DNA of 64,000 nt from Spirosomataceae bacterium TFI 002 (GTDB lineage: Bacteria > Bacteroidota > Bacteroidia > Cytophagales > Spirosomataceae): contig LT907983.1 of the NCBI GenBank assembly GCA_900230115.1, positions 1,240,001 to 1,304,000 of the forward strand, read 5' to 3'. The position numbers and the translations under genes were made by a program. The notes under the pieces are model-generated. The model made no database searches, was not told the DNA's origin, and saw nothing but the letters and a program-made list of their open reading frames with translations. Shown in pieces: positions 1 through 9,013 of the stretch (within the stretch, counting starts at the first letter, position 1; each line of letters starts with the position of its first letter).

Positions 1-30
1 GATGAAGTGCTGGCATTTTTAGCACTGTAA

Positions 31-699
31 CTATTGGGTGTTTTTAAAATCTCTATAAATTACTCCTAGGTAAATGTTCGCACCGAGTCCGAAGTATATT
101 CCATTTAGGTTGAGAGGGATGTTTTTTTCTTTCAAGATAGCACGATAGCCCAATTCATAATTAATCCCAAAATGTCGGAGGGCTTTGAATTCCGCATAGG
201 CTCCAAATTGTATGGGAACAAAATATTGATCTTTTCTAAAAGGCTGAATTTCTTTAAAAATACTCGCTTGGGAACTTGTAGAAGTTCCAACACCTATCTC
301 CAACGGCGTACTGAGTTTCCATCTCTTTGAATTAACCCAATAAGGATAAAACATCAGATTATAGTAATGAAGGTCTTTTTTTAGATAGGAAGAAAGGTCA
401 ATCAAATTGGCATTTTCATCTCCAAAGTTGAGAAGACTAATATCTGAATCTAGGTTACTCCAAAAATAGGCAAAAGTAAGTCTGTGTCTATTTTGTCCAA
501 ACTTAATACCTCCATGAACTCCCCTCATAGGATAAACTTCATTTTCAATTACAGTACGCCTAGATGTGTAGCTGAGTGTATACCCTAAACCATTAATCTC
601 AGTTGTATCTGGCTTAAAATAAAAAGATAGGCTAGACTGAGCTGTGCAGTCAAGTGAGATAATAATAAAGAAGAAAAGCAGTTTTTTAGTCGGTGCCAC
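31..699 (-). CDS. Secreted, probably outer-membrane, protein of unknown function
   Basis: This 222-residue protein starts with a short Lys-containing segment and a hydrophobic stretch (LLFFFIIISL) ending near 'CTAQ', which looks like a signal peptide. The rest alternates polar and aromatic residues and contains several short strands of the kind seen in beta-barrel proteins (for example GVHGGIKFGQNRHRLTFAY and INYELGYRAIL). It ends with a Gly/Tyr-rich segment (GIYFGLGANIYLGVIY), consistent with a small outer-membrane barrel. I do not recognise a named family. The gene is transcribed away from the cytochrome cluster at its right, so it is probably unrelated to it. A weak hairpin lies just downstream at 6-27 but lacks a T-run. 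Confidence 0.6.
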   Translation of the reverse strand: MAPTKKLLFFFIIISLDCTAQSSLSFYFKPDTTEINGLGYTLSYTSRRTVIENEVYPMRGVHGGIKFGQNRHRLTFAYFWSNLDSDISLLNFGDENANLIDLSSYLKKDLHYYNLMFYPYWVNSKRWKLSTPLEIGVGTSTSSQASIFKEIQPFRKDQYFVPIQFGAYAEFKALRHFGINYELGYRAILKEKNIPLNLNGIYFGLGANIYLGVIYRDFKNTQ

Positions 700-856
700 T
701 TATTAAATTTCAACAAAACTAAGTATTTCTTTCTACCGAAATTAAATCATATAGAAAACAGATCAACCAAATAGTTACGATTGGCAAATAGTAATATTAT
801 TTTAATAACATCTTAGCATTGGCCAAAGTGACTTCTTTTTTGTCGGGCGATTTATT

Positions 857-864
857 TAGATTTG
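857..864 (+). promoter_or_regulatory. Candidate -7 box upstream of the DUF1549/DUF1553 gene
   Basis: TAGATTTG matches the Bacteroidota -7 consensus TAnnTTTG and ends 27 nt before the start codon. The T-rich TTTTTTG just upstream is closer than the usual 19-21 nt spacing, so the -33 element is not convincing. Confidence 0.4.
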
Positions 865-891
865 TTATATCGATCCTATTCTACCTAAATA

Positions 892-3800
892 ATGAAGTTT
901 TTAGTATATATCTGTATTCTTTCCTCCTTATGGCTTGTATCGTGCAATCCTGCTATTCCTGAGGATATTGCTTTGGCAATGAATGACTTACCGGATGATT
1001 TAGACTACAATATTCATGTAAAACCCATCCTTTCTGATAAATGCTTTGCCTGCCATGGACCAGATAAAGCAAAACAAAAAGCTGGTTTAAGAATAGATCT
1101 GGCAGAATACGCTTACGCATCCATGCCCGAAAGTCCAGATAAGGTAGCTATTGACCCAGGTGACTTAGGAGATAGTGAGATTTTTCATAGAATTATCTCT
1201 GCCGATCCAGACTATGTGATGCCTACGCCAGACTCACACCTAAATCTTACGACTCACGAAAAGGCAGTTTTGATAAAATGGATAAAAGACGGAGCTGAGT
1301 ATAAACCACATTGGGCTTTTGTAAAACCCGAAAAAGCAAAGCTTCCATCTGTAGAAAATGAAGAATGGGTCAAAAACCCAATTGACAACTTTATTTTGGC
1401 AAAATTGGAGGAAAAGAAGCTACAACCATCGCCACAGGCAGATAAAGAGACCTTACTCCGAAGAGTTACTTTTGACATAACAGGCTTACCTCCTACCCTT
1501 TCTCAAATAGATAATTTCCTTAAAGACAAAAGTGATAATGCATTTGAAAAGGTAGTTGATCGCTTACTTGCCACTCCCCAATATGGAGAGCGAATGTCCG
1601 CTGATTGGCTTGACATTGCCCGTTTCGCAGATTCTCACGGCTACACGGTGGATCGCCTACGGGATATGTCTCCTTATAGAGATTGGGTGATTAAGTCCTT
1701 CAATGAAAACCGGCCTTATGATAAGTTCATTCATTGGCAACTTGCTGGTGATCTCATGAAAGGTCCCGATGGAGGAAAACCTACCAAAGAGATGCTCATT
1801 GCTACAGCTTTTAATCGAAATCATCAGCAAAACCTAGAAGGAGGTATCATCGAAGATGAATTCAAAACTGAATATGTGGTAGATCGTACAAACACTTTTG
1901 GTGATGCATTTATGGGCTTATCTGTTGGTTGTGCAAAGTGCCATGACCATAAATACGATCCTTTTTCTCAAAAAAACTATTATGAGCTTTTTAGCTTTTT
2001 CAATAATATAGACGAAGCAGGACAAATCTCTTGGGATGAGTCAATGCCTGCCCCTGTGCTACAATTACCTACCGATGAGCAAGAAAGGATAATCGCTTTT
2101 CTTGAATCAAAGACCAAAAAGCAAGAAGGTATTGTTGATTTAGAAAAACAAAAAGGAAATAAAGACTTTGAAGCTTGGGTTCAAAAAGAGAGCTATACCA
2201 AACTTCAAAATGAAGAAATACCAAAGGCTGGACTTCAATCAAAATTTAGCTTTAACAACAAGTCTTTAAAAGATGAGATAAATCCTAAAAATGTATCCTA
2301 TACAACCTTACAGGGCAACGTAAAAGAAAAAGAAGTGTTTATCGCTTCTCCCAATGGATTTGGAATAAAACTAGATGGTGATGCTTGGTTGGACTGTGGA
2401 ACTGCAGGAGTTTTCCGCCGCTCGGAGCCATTTAGCGTAGGTTTAAAAGTAAAAATCCCTTCTGAAATGAAAGAAGGAGTGATTTTCCATAAATCATTGG
2501 CGGAGCGGCTTTACAATTTCAAAGGTTACCACCTATACCTCAAAAATGGAAAGTTGGAGTTAAACATGGCTCATGTATATCCTTCCAATGCGATCACTAA
2601 ACTTTCAAAAAACGACATTCCAAGAGATAAATGGGTACAACTCACTATGACATACGATGGCTCTTCGCAAGCTAAAGGAATGAAACTTTATCTTGATGGA
2701 AAAGAGGTGCCAATGGAGATTGTAATGGATCAGTTGAACAAAGACATTCTTTTAAAAGAAAAAAATCAACCAGGCCTTCAGATTGGTGGATGGTGGCGTG
2801 GGTTAGGATTCAAAAACGGGGAAGTTGATGATATCCTTGTCTACAATAGAGCACTCACGGAGTTCGAAATAAATATTATTGGAGGCAAAAGTAAGTGGAA
2901 AACAATTGCTGCTAAAAAACCTGCCGCCTTAAATTCTAGTGAGAAAGGCATTTTGAAAGAATATTATTTTTCGGCAATCCACCAACCAACACTGGAAGCC
3001 AAAGATTTATTGAAAGACTACCGAACAGCCTTGGCTGACTCTGTAGAAACAGTGCAAGAGCTCATGGTTTTTCAGGAAAGTAAAAAGCCAAAGCAAGCCT
3101 ATATTCTAGAAAGGGGAATTTATGATAATTTTGGTGAAAAAGTATTTCCCAATACCCCAGAAGCCATATTCCCTTTTCCCGAAGAATATGCAAAAAATAG
3201 ACTTGGGCTTGCAAAATGGTTAACACATAAAGATAACCCACTTACTGCCCGTGTTGCAGCAAATAGGTATTGGCAGTTAATTTTTGGTCGTGGATTAAGC
3301 AAAACTTCGGAGGATTTTGGGAACCAAGGTGAAATGCCTTCTCATCCAAAACTGCTTGACTGGTTGGCAGTAAATTTTCAAGAATCTAATTGGGATGTAA
3401 AAGCCTTGATCAAGTTAATGGTTATGTCGAATACCTATCAGCAAGACTCTCGTGCAAGCAAAGAACTAAAAGCGAAAGACTCTGAGAATATTTTCTTGGC
3501 AAGAGGCCCTTCTGCACGACTTACTGCCGAAATGATGAGAGACAATGCATTGGCGTCTTCTGGATTAATGAATAGTGAGATTGGAGGAAAAAGTATAAAG
3601 CCTTACCAACCAGAGGGGCTTTGGAGAATTAATGGAGCCAAATACGAACAAGATACTGGCGATGTCATTTACAAGCGAAGCCTTTATGTGGTTGTAAAAA
3701 GATCCGTCCCGAACCCTACCCTGGGTACATTTGACGCATCTTCACGAAGTTTTTGTACAGTGAGGAGACAAAAAACAAACACGCCATTACAAGCTCTTGT

Positions 3801-4122
3801 GACACTAAATGATCCCACTTTTGTGGAGGCAGCAAAGGTTTTGGGTGAGGAAATGAGTAGAGTAAATAGTGCAGAAAAGGCCATTTCTACTACTTACAAA
3901 AAGCTTGCGGGTAAAAATCCCAGCAAGTCGGAAGTAGCTTTACTTCTAAAAATGCAACAAAATGAATTAAACAAATTCAGACAATCACCTGCCAAAGCCA
4001 AAGGGTGGCTCGACGTAGGACAATATAAAGTAGACAAAACATTAGACCAAAATCTCGTTGCTGCTAATACTGTAGTAGCAAGCACCATTATGAATTCAGA
4101 TGCAGTATTGATGAAGAGGTAG
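892..4122 (+). CDS. Planctomycete-type cytochrome c lipoprotein (PSCyt1 / DUF1549 / LamG-like / DUF1553)
   Basis: This large envelope protein belongs to the PSCyt1-DUF1549-DUF1553 family, first noted in Planctomycetes and also common in Bacteroidota. Its substrate is not established. A lipoprotein signal ends at Cys18 (lipobox LVSC). A PSCyt1 heme-binding motif CFACH lies at residues 51-55. The DUF1549 region follows from about 160 (GLPPT motif near 197) and contains a second CxxCH (CAKCH, 347-351). A concanavalin/LamG-like domain spans about 490-655, and DUF1553 runs from about 743 to the C-terminus (NRYWQLIFGRGLS). It is the first gene of a four-gene plus-strand cluster. Inference: an electron-transferring oxidase or dehydrogenase that acts on a carbohydrate held by the LamG-like module. 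Confidence 0.9.
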   Translation: MKFLVYICILSSLWLVSCNPAIPEDIALAMNDLPDDLDYNIHVKPILSDKCFACHGPDKAKQKAGLRIDLAEYAYASMPESPDKVAIDPGDLGDSEIFHRIISADPDYVMPTPDSHLNLTTHEKAVLIKWIKDGAEYKPHWAFVKPEKAKLPSVENEEWVKNPIDNFILAKLEEKKLQPSPQADKETLLRRVTFDITGLPPTLSQIDNFLKDKSDNAFEKVVDRLLATPQYGERMSADWLDIARFADSHGYTVDRLRDMSPYRDWVIKSFNENRPYDKFIHWQLAGDLMKGPDGGKPTKEMLIATAFNRNHQQNLEGGIIEDEFKTEYVVDRTNTFGDAFMGLSVGCAKCHDHKYDPFSQKNYYELFSFFNNIDEAGQISWDESMPAPVLQLPTDEQERIIAFLESKTKKQEGIVDLEKQKGNKDFEAWVQKESYTKLQNEEIPKAGLQSKFSFNNKSLKDEINPKNVSYTTLQGNVKEKEVFIASPNGFGIKLDGDAWLDCGTAGVFRRSEPFSVGLKVKIPSEMKEGVIFHKSLAERLYNFKGYHLYLKNGKLELNMAHVYPSNAITKLSKNDIPRDKWVQLTMTYDGSSQAKGMKLYLDGKEVPMEIVMDQLNKDILLKEKNQPGLQIGGWWRGLGFKNGEVDDILVYNRALTEFEINIIGGKSKWKTIAAKKPAALNSSEKGILKEYYFSAIHQPTLEAKDLLKDYRTALADSVETVQELMVFQESKKPKQAYILERGIYDNFGEKVFPNTPEAIFPFPEEYAKNRLGLAKWLTHKDNPLTARVAANRYWQLIFGRGLSKTSEDFGNQGEMPSHPKLLDWLAVNFQESNWDVKALIKLMVMSNTYQQDSRASKELKAKDSENIFLARGPSARLTAEMMRDNALASSGLMNSEIGGKSIKPYQPEGLWRINGAKYEQDTGDVIYKRSLYVVVKRSVPNPTLGTFDASSRSFCTVRRQKTNTPLQALVTLNDPTFVEAAKVLGEEMSRVNSAEKAISTTYKKLAGKNPSKSEVALLLKMQQNELNKFRQSPAKAKGWLDVGQYKVDKTLDQNLVAANTVVASTIMNSDAVLMKR

Positions 4123-4336
4123 GTGTTGGTGAAGTTGGCATCTCGGCCTTGCTTGATGTCCGAACGGATTTGTAAGTTTTGGGAAAAATAGCGGTTTAAA
4201 AAGAAATTGAACTTTGTGTCTTAGTGGCGAAAAAGACTTCGATAACGTAGTTCTAGAAAATTTAAAATATTGAATTGTATAGAAGCTCAGTCAACATAAA
4301 TGAGAAACAAAAACTTCGTGTCTTGGTGACTTGGCC

Positions 4337-4357
4337 TGCCCTGAGCTTGTCGTAGGG
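4337..4357 (+). repeat. REP-like element (CCCTGAGCTTGTCG type)
   Basis: The core CCCTGAGCTTGTCGTAGGG matches, with one base changed, a REP-like sequence I know from memory to be abundant in many bacterial genomes (CCCTGAGCTTGTCGAAGGG). It sits inside a copy of the TTTGTGTCTT repeat. Confidence 0.6.
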
Positions 4358-4404
4358 TGGCCCAAAATCGAAGAGTAAGAAAAAATAAAAACTTTGTGCC
4401 TTTG

Positions 4405-4428
4405 CTTGCCCTGAGCGAGGTCGAAAGG
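4405..4428 (+). repeat. REP-like element (CCCTGAGCGAGGTCG type)
   Basis: The core CCCTGAGCGAGGTCGAAAGG is a variant of the element at 4337. Removing it restores an uninterrupted ACTTTGTGCCTTTG + TGGCAAA repeat, so it appears to be inserted in that repeat. Confidence 0.6.
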
Positions 4429-4451
4429 TGGCAAATAATAAATAAAAAGAA

Positions 4452-5960
4452 ATGAAACATCATCACGATGAATTTCGACTTCATGGTCCAGAATTCGATG
4501 AATTGAACAAAAAGCTAGACAGACGTCATTTTCTTACTAAATCCACCATGGGTTTGGGAGCTTTGGCTGTGGGTTCACTCTTTGGAGCATCAAAACTTTT
4601 TGGAGCTTCTCAGGCAGCAAGTCCTGAGGTTAGTTTAGATACGCAAGAGGCTATCTTGGCTGCTTTACCGCACATTGCACCTAAAGCCAAACGCGTGGTT
4701 TACCTGTTCATGAGTGGCGGTCCATCACAATTTGAAACTTGGGATTACAAGCCAAAACTTGCCGATATGTTTGGGCAAGACTTGCCAGATTCTGTACGAC
4801 AAGGTCAGCGACTTACTGGAATGAGTGCAAACCAAAGTAGCCTACCAATTGCCCCGTCTGTTTATAAATTCGACAAGCACGGAAAATCTCAAACTTGGGT
4901 GAGTGAACTTTTGCCCCATACTGCCAAAGTTGTGGATGAGCTATGTCTTATAAAATCATTACATACAGATCATATTAATCATGACCCTGCCATTACTTTT
5001 TTCCAAACAGGAAATCAGCTACCAGGGAGACCGAGTATAGGTTCATGGATAAGTTATGGACTTGGAAGTGACAATGAAAACTTACCAACTTTTATTTCGT
5101 TGGTTTCCAAAAATGCCTCAGGACAGCCATTGTATTCAAGACTTTGGGGAAGTGGTTTTTTACCTACTAAGCATGAGGGGGTTCAGTTTAGATCGGGCAA
5201 AGACCCAGTGCTATTTTTGAACAATCCTGAAGGTTATGACGGAAAAGACCGTCAAGAAATGCTTACTTATCTCAATGAGTTAAATGCTCTTCAAAACAGT
5301 TCAATTGGAGATCCAGCTATAGAAGACAGGATTTCTCAATACGAAATGGCCTACAGAATGCAAACTTCTGTACCTGAGGTGATGAGTACGGCAGACGAAC
5401 CAGATGAGGTTTTTGAACTGTACGGACCCGATAGCCGCGATCCAGGAACCTATGCTGCAAACTGCTTATTGGCAAGGAAACTTTTGCAAAAAGATGTAAA
5501 ATTCGTACAGTTATATCACCAAGGTTGGGATCAGCACGGTGGGCTGCCTGGAGGTATAAAACACCAATGTAAAAATACAGATCAAGGTACGGCGGCATTG
5601 ATCCAGGATTTAAAAAGAACAGGTTTACTCGAAGATACTTTAGTGATTTGGGGTGGAGAGTTTGGTAGAACCACCTACTCACAAGGAAAATTAACGTTGG
5701 ACGATTATGGAAGAGATCATCATCCAAAGGCATTTAGCATGTGGATGGCTGGTGCAGGGGTAAAAAAAGGAATCACTTATGGCGAAACCGACGATTTCAG
5801 TTATAACATCACCCAAAACCCAGTTCACGTACACGATTTCCAAGCTACACTAATGCATTTACTAGGAATAGATCACGAACGATTAACATACAAATTTCAA
5901 GGCCGTCGATACAGATTAACTGATGTACATGGGCATGTGGTGAGGGATATATTGGCTTGA
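4452..5960 (+). CDS. DUF1501 domain protein with Tat-like signal
   Basis: This is a 502-residue DUF1501 (sulfatase-like fold) protein. DUF1501 genes usually sit beside DUF1549/DUF1553 cytochromes, as here, and the pair is thought to act together in the periplasm; the reaction is unknown. The N-terminus has an atypical Arg pair followed by a hydrophobic segment ([19 protein letters not shown], residues 23-41), resembling a Tat signal after a His-rich leader. The DUF1501 region starts near residue 84 ([19 protein letters not shown]). Its C-terminal half carries conserved metal-site-like motifs, [20 protein letters not shown] and HVHDFQAT. No frame disruption is visible. The protein is probably exported folded with its metal bound (inference). 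Confidence 0.9.
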   Translation: MKHHHDEFRLHGPEFDELNKKLDRRHFLTKSTMGLGALAVGSLFGASKLFGASQAASPEVSLDTQEAILAALPHIAPKAKRVVYLFMSGGPSQFETWDYKPKLADMFGQDLPDSVRQGQRLTGMSANQSSLPIAPSVYKFDKHGKSQTWVSELLPHTAKVVDELCLIKSLHTDHINHDPAITFFQTGNQLPGRPSIGSWISYGLGSDNENLPTFISLVSKNASGQPLYSRLWGSGFLPTKHEGVQFRSGKDPVLFLNNPEGYDGKDRQEMLTYLNELNALQNSSIGDPAIEDRISQYEMAYRMQTSVPEVMSTADEPDEVFELYGPDSRDPGTYAANCLLARKLLQKDVKFVQLYHQGWDQHGGLPGGIKHQCKNTDQGTAALIQDLKRTGLLEDTLVIWGGEFGRTTYSQGKLTLDDYGRDHHPKAFSMWMAGAGVKKGITYGETDDFSYNITQNPVHVHDFQATLMHLLGIDHERLTYKFQGRRYRLTDVHGHVVRDILA

Positions 5961-6362
5961 TTTTATCGAAACAGGAGAAGTTTTCTTTTGGAAAAAGGAA
6001 CATGGAGAAAGGAGCTTTTCTGTCGGCATTGCTACGCCAGTTTTTCCTTCGATAAACTCAGGATATGCAATTAGTAGTTTTAGAAGTCGGTACCTCGACA
6101 ATCTCGGTGCCCGATATTAATTAAAAATTCTTTGTGACTTGGTGTCCTTGTGGCGAACTTCGACAACATTTTCAAATTGAAGAATAACAATAAGTATGTA
6201 TGAAAGCTCAGTCACCAAAAAGAAATTATTGGTGACAAGTAAATAGAATAAAAAACTTCGTGTCTTAGTGACTTTGAGGTTCAAAAAAACGAAGAAAAAT
6301 ACAAATAGAAAAGAAATACAAGGTCTTGGTGCCCTTGTGCCGTTGTGGCTAAATTAAGACAA
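5961..6362 (+). repeat. Repeat-filled gap between the DUF1501 and NHL genes
   Basis: I see no gene here. A REP-like sequence in inverse orientation (CCTTCGATAAACTCAGG) lies at 6046-6062, and a degenerate one (CCTCGACAATCTCGGTGCCC) at 6093-6112. Three copies of the TTTGTG/TTCGTG repeat follow: about 6130-6154 (CTTTGTGACTTGGTGTCC), 6252-6275 (AAACTTCGTGTCTTAGTGAC) and 6320-6349 (GGTCTTGGTGCCCTTG). GAAAGCTCAGTCAC lies between the first two, the same order as in the preceding gap. A short inverted repeat, GTCACCAAAA...ATTGGTGAC, lies near 6210-6237. Confidence 0.7.
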
Positions 6363-7472
6363 ATGACAACAAGAAGAAATTTTATCAAGAACACATCGCT
6401 TTTAACAGGATTGGCAGCAGTGAGTCCATTTAAGGGGTTTTCGATTTTGCATAAGAATTTAGAGCCCGATGAATTGATCATTGGTCATGGAGATTATCAA
6501 TATAAAGTGGACCGTGCTTGGGCGAAAATAAGTGTAAACAGCAATCCACTTTTCAATTGCCATGAGATGGTGCAAGACAGCCAAGGCAGATTGATTATGC
6601 TTGGCGATAATGTTAAAAACAATATTCTCATTTTTGATAAAAGTGGCAAACTCCTCGATTATTGGGGAAATGCATATCCTGGTGGACATGGACTTTCTAT
6701 TGCCAAAGAAGGCGGTGAAGACTTTCTACTTATCACTGATTGTGGTTGGTACCAAGACAAAACTGGCAAGTGGAACAAACAGGCTGGGCAAGTTGTAAAA
6801 ACTACGACTGACGGTCGCCTTATTTTTGCACTGGGTCATCCTCGTACCATTGGTATTTATAAAGACGATGAACCATTTATGCCCACCGAAACCGCCATTG
6901 CACCAAATGGAGACATTTATGTAGCAGATGGTTATGGTTCAGACTATATCATTCAATACAATTCCAAAGGCGAATATATCAGGCATTTTGGTGGCCATAA
7001 CAACGCCAACAAAGAGCATAATTTGCAAAATGCACATGGCGTATCTATCGACCTGAGAGACCCTGCCAACCCAAAGTTGATTTGTACCTCTCGAAACGAA
7101 AACTGTTTCAAAATCTTCACCCTAGATGGTAAGTATCTAAGTAGCATTGATTTGCCTGGAATGCATATTTGCCGACCGGTCTTAGACGATCAGAATATTT
7201 ATGCGGGTGTATGTTGGTCCAAAAACGCAGCAGGCGAAACACGTTGGGACGCCTCTGGCTTTGTTACTATTTTAGATAAAAACAACAAGGTTGTTTCCAA
7301 TCCTGGTGGAAATGCACCTATATACCAAAACGGTAAACTTGCTCAAACTCTTCAAAGCAATAATCCTATTTTTGACCACGGACATGATGTATGCATAGAT
7401 GAAGACAAAAATATGTACGTTTGTCAATGGAATGCTAATCATACCTCACCTATTAAACTTACTAGAGTATAA
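6363..7472 (+). CDS. Exported NHL-repeat six-bladed beta-propeller protein
   Basis: A Tat-like signal (TTRRNFIKNTSLLTGLAAV) precedes a propeller made of NHL repeats. Repeat signatures include 'GRLIMLGDNVKNNILIFDKS', 'NGDIYVADGYGSDYIIQYNS' and 'GHDVCIDEDKNMYVCQWN'. I chose ATG at 6363; the longer frame opens with GTG at 6345, inside the upstream dispersed repeat, and would place six extra residues before the twin-Arg segment. The protein shares a cluster with the DUF1501 and cytochrome genes, and its stop codon directly abuts the next start, so the two are very likely translationally coupled. The propeller may be a peptidyl-glycine lyase-like enzyme or a binding scaffold; no catalytic assignment is possible from the sequence. 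Confidence 0.82.
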   Translation: MTTRRNFIKNTSLLTGLAAVSPFKGFSILHKNLEPDELIIGHGDYQYKVDRAWAKISVNSNPLFNCHEMVQDSQGRLIMLGDNVKNNILIFDKSGKLLDYWGNAYPGGHGLSIAKEGGEDFLLITDCGWYQDKTGKWNKQAGQVVKTTTDGRLIFALGHPRTIGIYKDDEPFMPTETAIAPNGDIYVADGYGSDYIIQYNSKGEYIRHFGGHNNANKEHNLQNAHGVSIDLRDPANPKLICTSRNENCFKIFTLDGKYLSSIDLPGMHICRPVLDDQNIYAGVCWSKNAAGETRWDASGFVTILDKNNKVVSNPGGNAPIYQNGKLAQTLQSNNPIFDHGHDVCIDEDKNMYVCQWNANHTSPIKLTRV

Positions 7473-8855
7473 ATGATTTTACTTGACGCTCAATTGTTTT
7501 TCGGCCGACTTCACCCTTTGGTTGTTCATCTACCTATTGGATTTTTGATGTTGGCATTTATTTTTAATATCACAGTTTACTTTAAAAAATTACCCAACCT
7601 ACAAGTAGCTGTTCCATTTACACTTTTGCTTGGTGCTATTTCTGCTTCGGTGGCTTGCCTATTTGGATGGTTACTTTCTGAAACTGGCGATTATGGTGCC
7701 AAAACGCTTGAAAATCATAAGTTCTCAGGACTTGCCATTGCCGCAATTTCTTTCTTGCTTTTTTACCTGACCACTCCTCATTTTCAGCAAAAAATTGTAC
7801 TCCCTGGCAAATTGTACACTGGGTTAATGATTGGCCTGATGGGTTTGCTTTCATACAGTGGGCATCAAGGCGGCAATCTTACACACGGTAGTGATTACTT
7901 GTCCATGGAAACTCTTACAAAAAAAGACAGAGTACCTCCCGAAACATTAGACAAAGCTTTAGTTTTTGAAGATGTAATAGAGCCTTTATTAGAAAAACGT
8001 TGCAAGCAATGTCATAGCGGCTCCAAAATTAAAGGAGACTTAAAAATGACCTCACTTGCCGAAATGCTCAAAGGAGGAAAATCTGGTCCAGCAATAGTAC
8101 CGGGTGATTCCAAGAAAAGCGAAATCTTCCATCGCATAACCTTAGACCCAAGTGACGAAGACTTTATGCCAACAGATGGTAAAACTCCACTCTCCAAAAA
8201 TGAAGTTAAAATGATAGAGTGGTGGATCAATAAAGCCAATGCTGCTCCAGAAAAATCCATTGCAGAATTAAAACCAGATCCTGCTACACAAACTCTATTT
8301 GCAGTTGCCTTAGGTTTTGCCAAAGGGGAAGCTGGAGAAGGAGGAGATGACTTAGCTAATATCAATCCTGAGATTCCAAAAACAACAGACTTAGCTGCCA
8401 TTGAAAAAGCAAAAGAAGCAGGCTTCACTGTAAGAGTCATGCTTCAAAACCCAATGATGCTTGATGTAAAACTAGCTCCAAACAAAACATTCACAGCAGC
8501 AGAAATTGATAGCAAACTGCAACTCTTAAAGCCTATTGCAAAAAACATCATCTTATTAAACTTATCGGAACTGGCACTCAACGATGCTCAACTAGCCTTT
8601 TTGAAAGAATGCTCCAACTTAGAAAAGCTAAGAATAGAGAAAAACCCTGTTGGGGATGCGACAGTAAGTCATTTGGGACAATTGAAACACTTACAAGCAG
8701 TGAACTTTTACCAAACAGATTTAAGTAAAACTGGACTTCAAAACCTGAGTAAGCTCCCAAGCATTAGAAGCATCTACGCTTTCCAAAGCAAAGTCGGCAG
8801 GATGGATACCTCTGCAATTTTGAAAGAAAAACCAGACTTGGAGATCGTGTTGTAA
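7473..8855 (+). CDS. Membrane DUF2231 / cytochrome c (PSCyt1) / leucine-rich-repeat protein
   Basis: The 460-residue protein has three parts. Residues 1-140 form a DUF2231-like membrane domain with about four helices and the motif RLHPLVVHLPIGF. A PSCyt1 cytochrome domain follows, with heme motif CKQCH at 177-181 and a 'DFMPTDGKTPLS' segment near 230, where a distal Met ligand is expected. The C-terminal 110 residues form a short leucine-rich repeat (NLEKLRIEKNPVGD, HLQAVNFYQTDLS). It directly abuts the NHL gene and closes the cluster. A paralogue with the same three-part design closes the second cytochrome cluster in this window. Inference: it anchors the complex in the membrane and relays electrons, while the LRR contacts a partner. 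Confidence 0.88.
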   Translation: MILLDAQLFFGRLHPLVVHLPIGFLMLAFIFNITVYFKKLPNLQVAVPFTLLLGAISASVACLFGWLLSETGDYGAKTLENHKFSGLAIAAISFLLFYLTTPHFQQKIVLPGKLYTGLMIGLMGLLSYSGHQGGNLTHGSDYLSMETLTKKDRVPPETLDKALVFEDVIEPLLEKRCKQCHSGSKIKGDLKMTSLAEMLKGGKSGPAIVPGDSKKSEIFHRITLDPSDEDFMPTDGKTPLSKNEVKMIEWWINKANAAPEKSIAELKPDPATQTLFAVALGFAKGEAGEGGDDLANINPEIPKTTDLAAIEKAKEAGFTVRVMLQNPMMLDVKLAPNKTFTAAEIDSKLQLLKPIAKNIILLNLSELALNDAQLAFLKECSNLEKLRIEKNPVGDATVSHLGQLKHLQAVNFYQTDLSKTGLQNLSKLPSIRSIYAFQSKVGRMDTSAILKEKPDLEIVL

Positions 8856-8916
8856 GTTGGTGCCATTTGCATACTTAACAAACGAAATCATCGAATTCAC
8901 CTATCCATCCAAATAA

Positions 8917-8960
8917 TTCATCGAACGACCATGAACAGAGTCAAACGGTCGTTCGACGAA
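8917..8960. repeat. 14-bp inverted repeat (hairpin) after the cytochrome cluster
   Basis: TTCATCGAACGACC pairs with GGTCGTTCGACGAA (one G-T wobble) around a 16-nt loop. No T-run follows on either strand, so it is more like a REP-type palindrome than an intrinsic terminator. It lies between convergent genes. Confidence 0.65.
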
Positions 8961-9013
8961 TAAAACGCCATACCGCAGTTGGGTCTTGCAGGTCAAGCTT
9001 ATTTCACCCTATT

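Larger units (their letters stand above)
4207..4437 (+). repeat. Dispersed intergenic repeat block between the DUF1553 and DUF1501 genes
   Basis: The 329-bp gap holds no gene. It contains three imperfect copies of a motif close to AACTTTGTGTCTTnGTGnC, at about 4210-4230, 4311-4334 and 4388-4404. Between the first two copies lies GAAGCTCAGTCA, which recurs as GAAAGCTCAGTCAC in the next gap of the same cluster. All copies are on the coding strand. The second and third copies are each interrupted by a REP-like sequence, annotated separately. Confidence 0.75.

Noticed and set aside
5317-5733. 138-residue minus-strand frame inside the DUF1501 gene
   Set aside because: It is a shadow of the plus-strand DUF1501 coding sequence, with no family match.
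6345-6362. GTG start for the NHL protein
   Set aside because: The GTG lies in a dispersed repeat and would add six residues before the twin-Arg signal; ATG at 6363 gives a normal signal.
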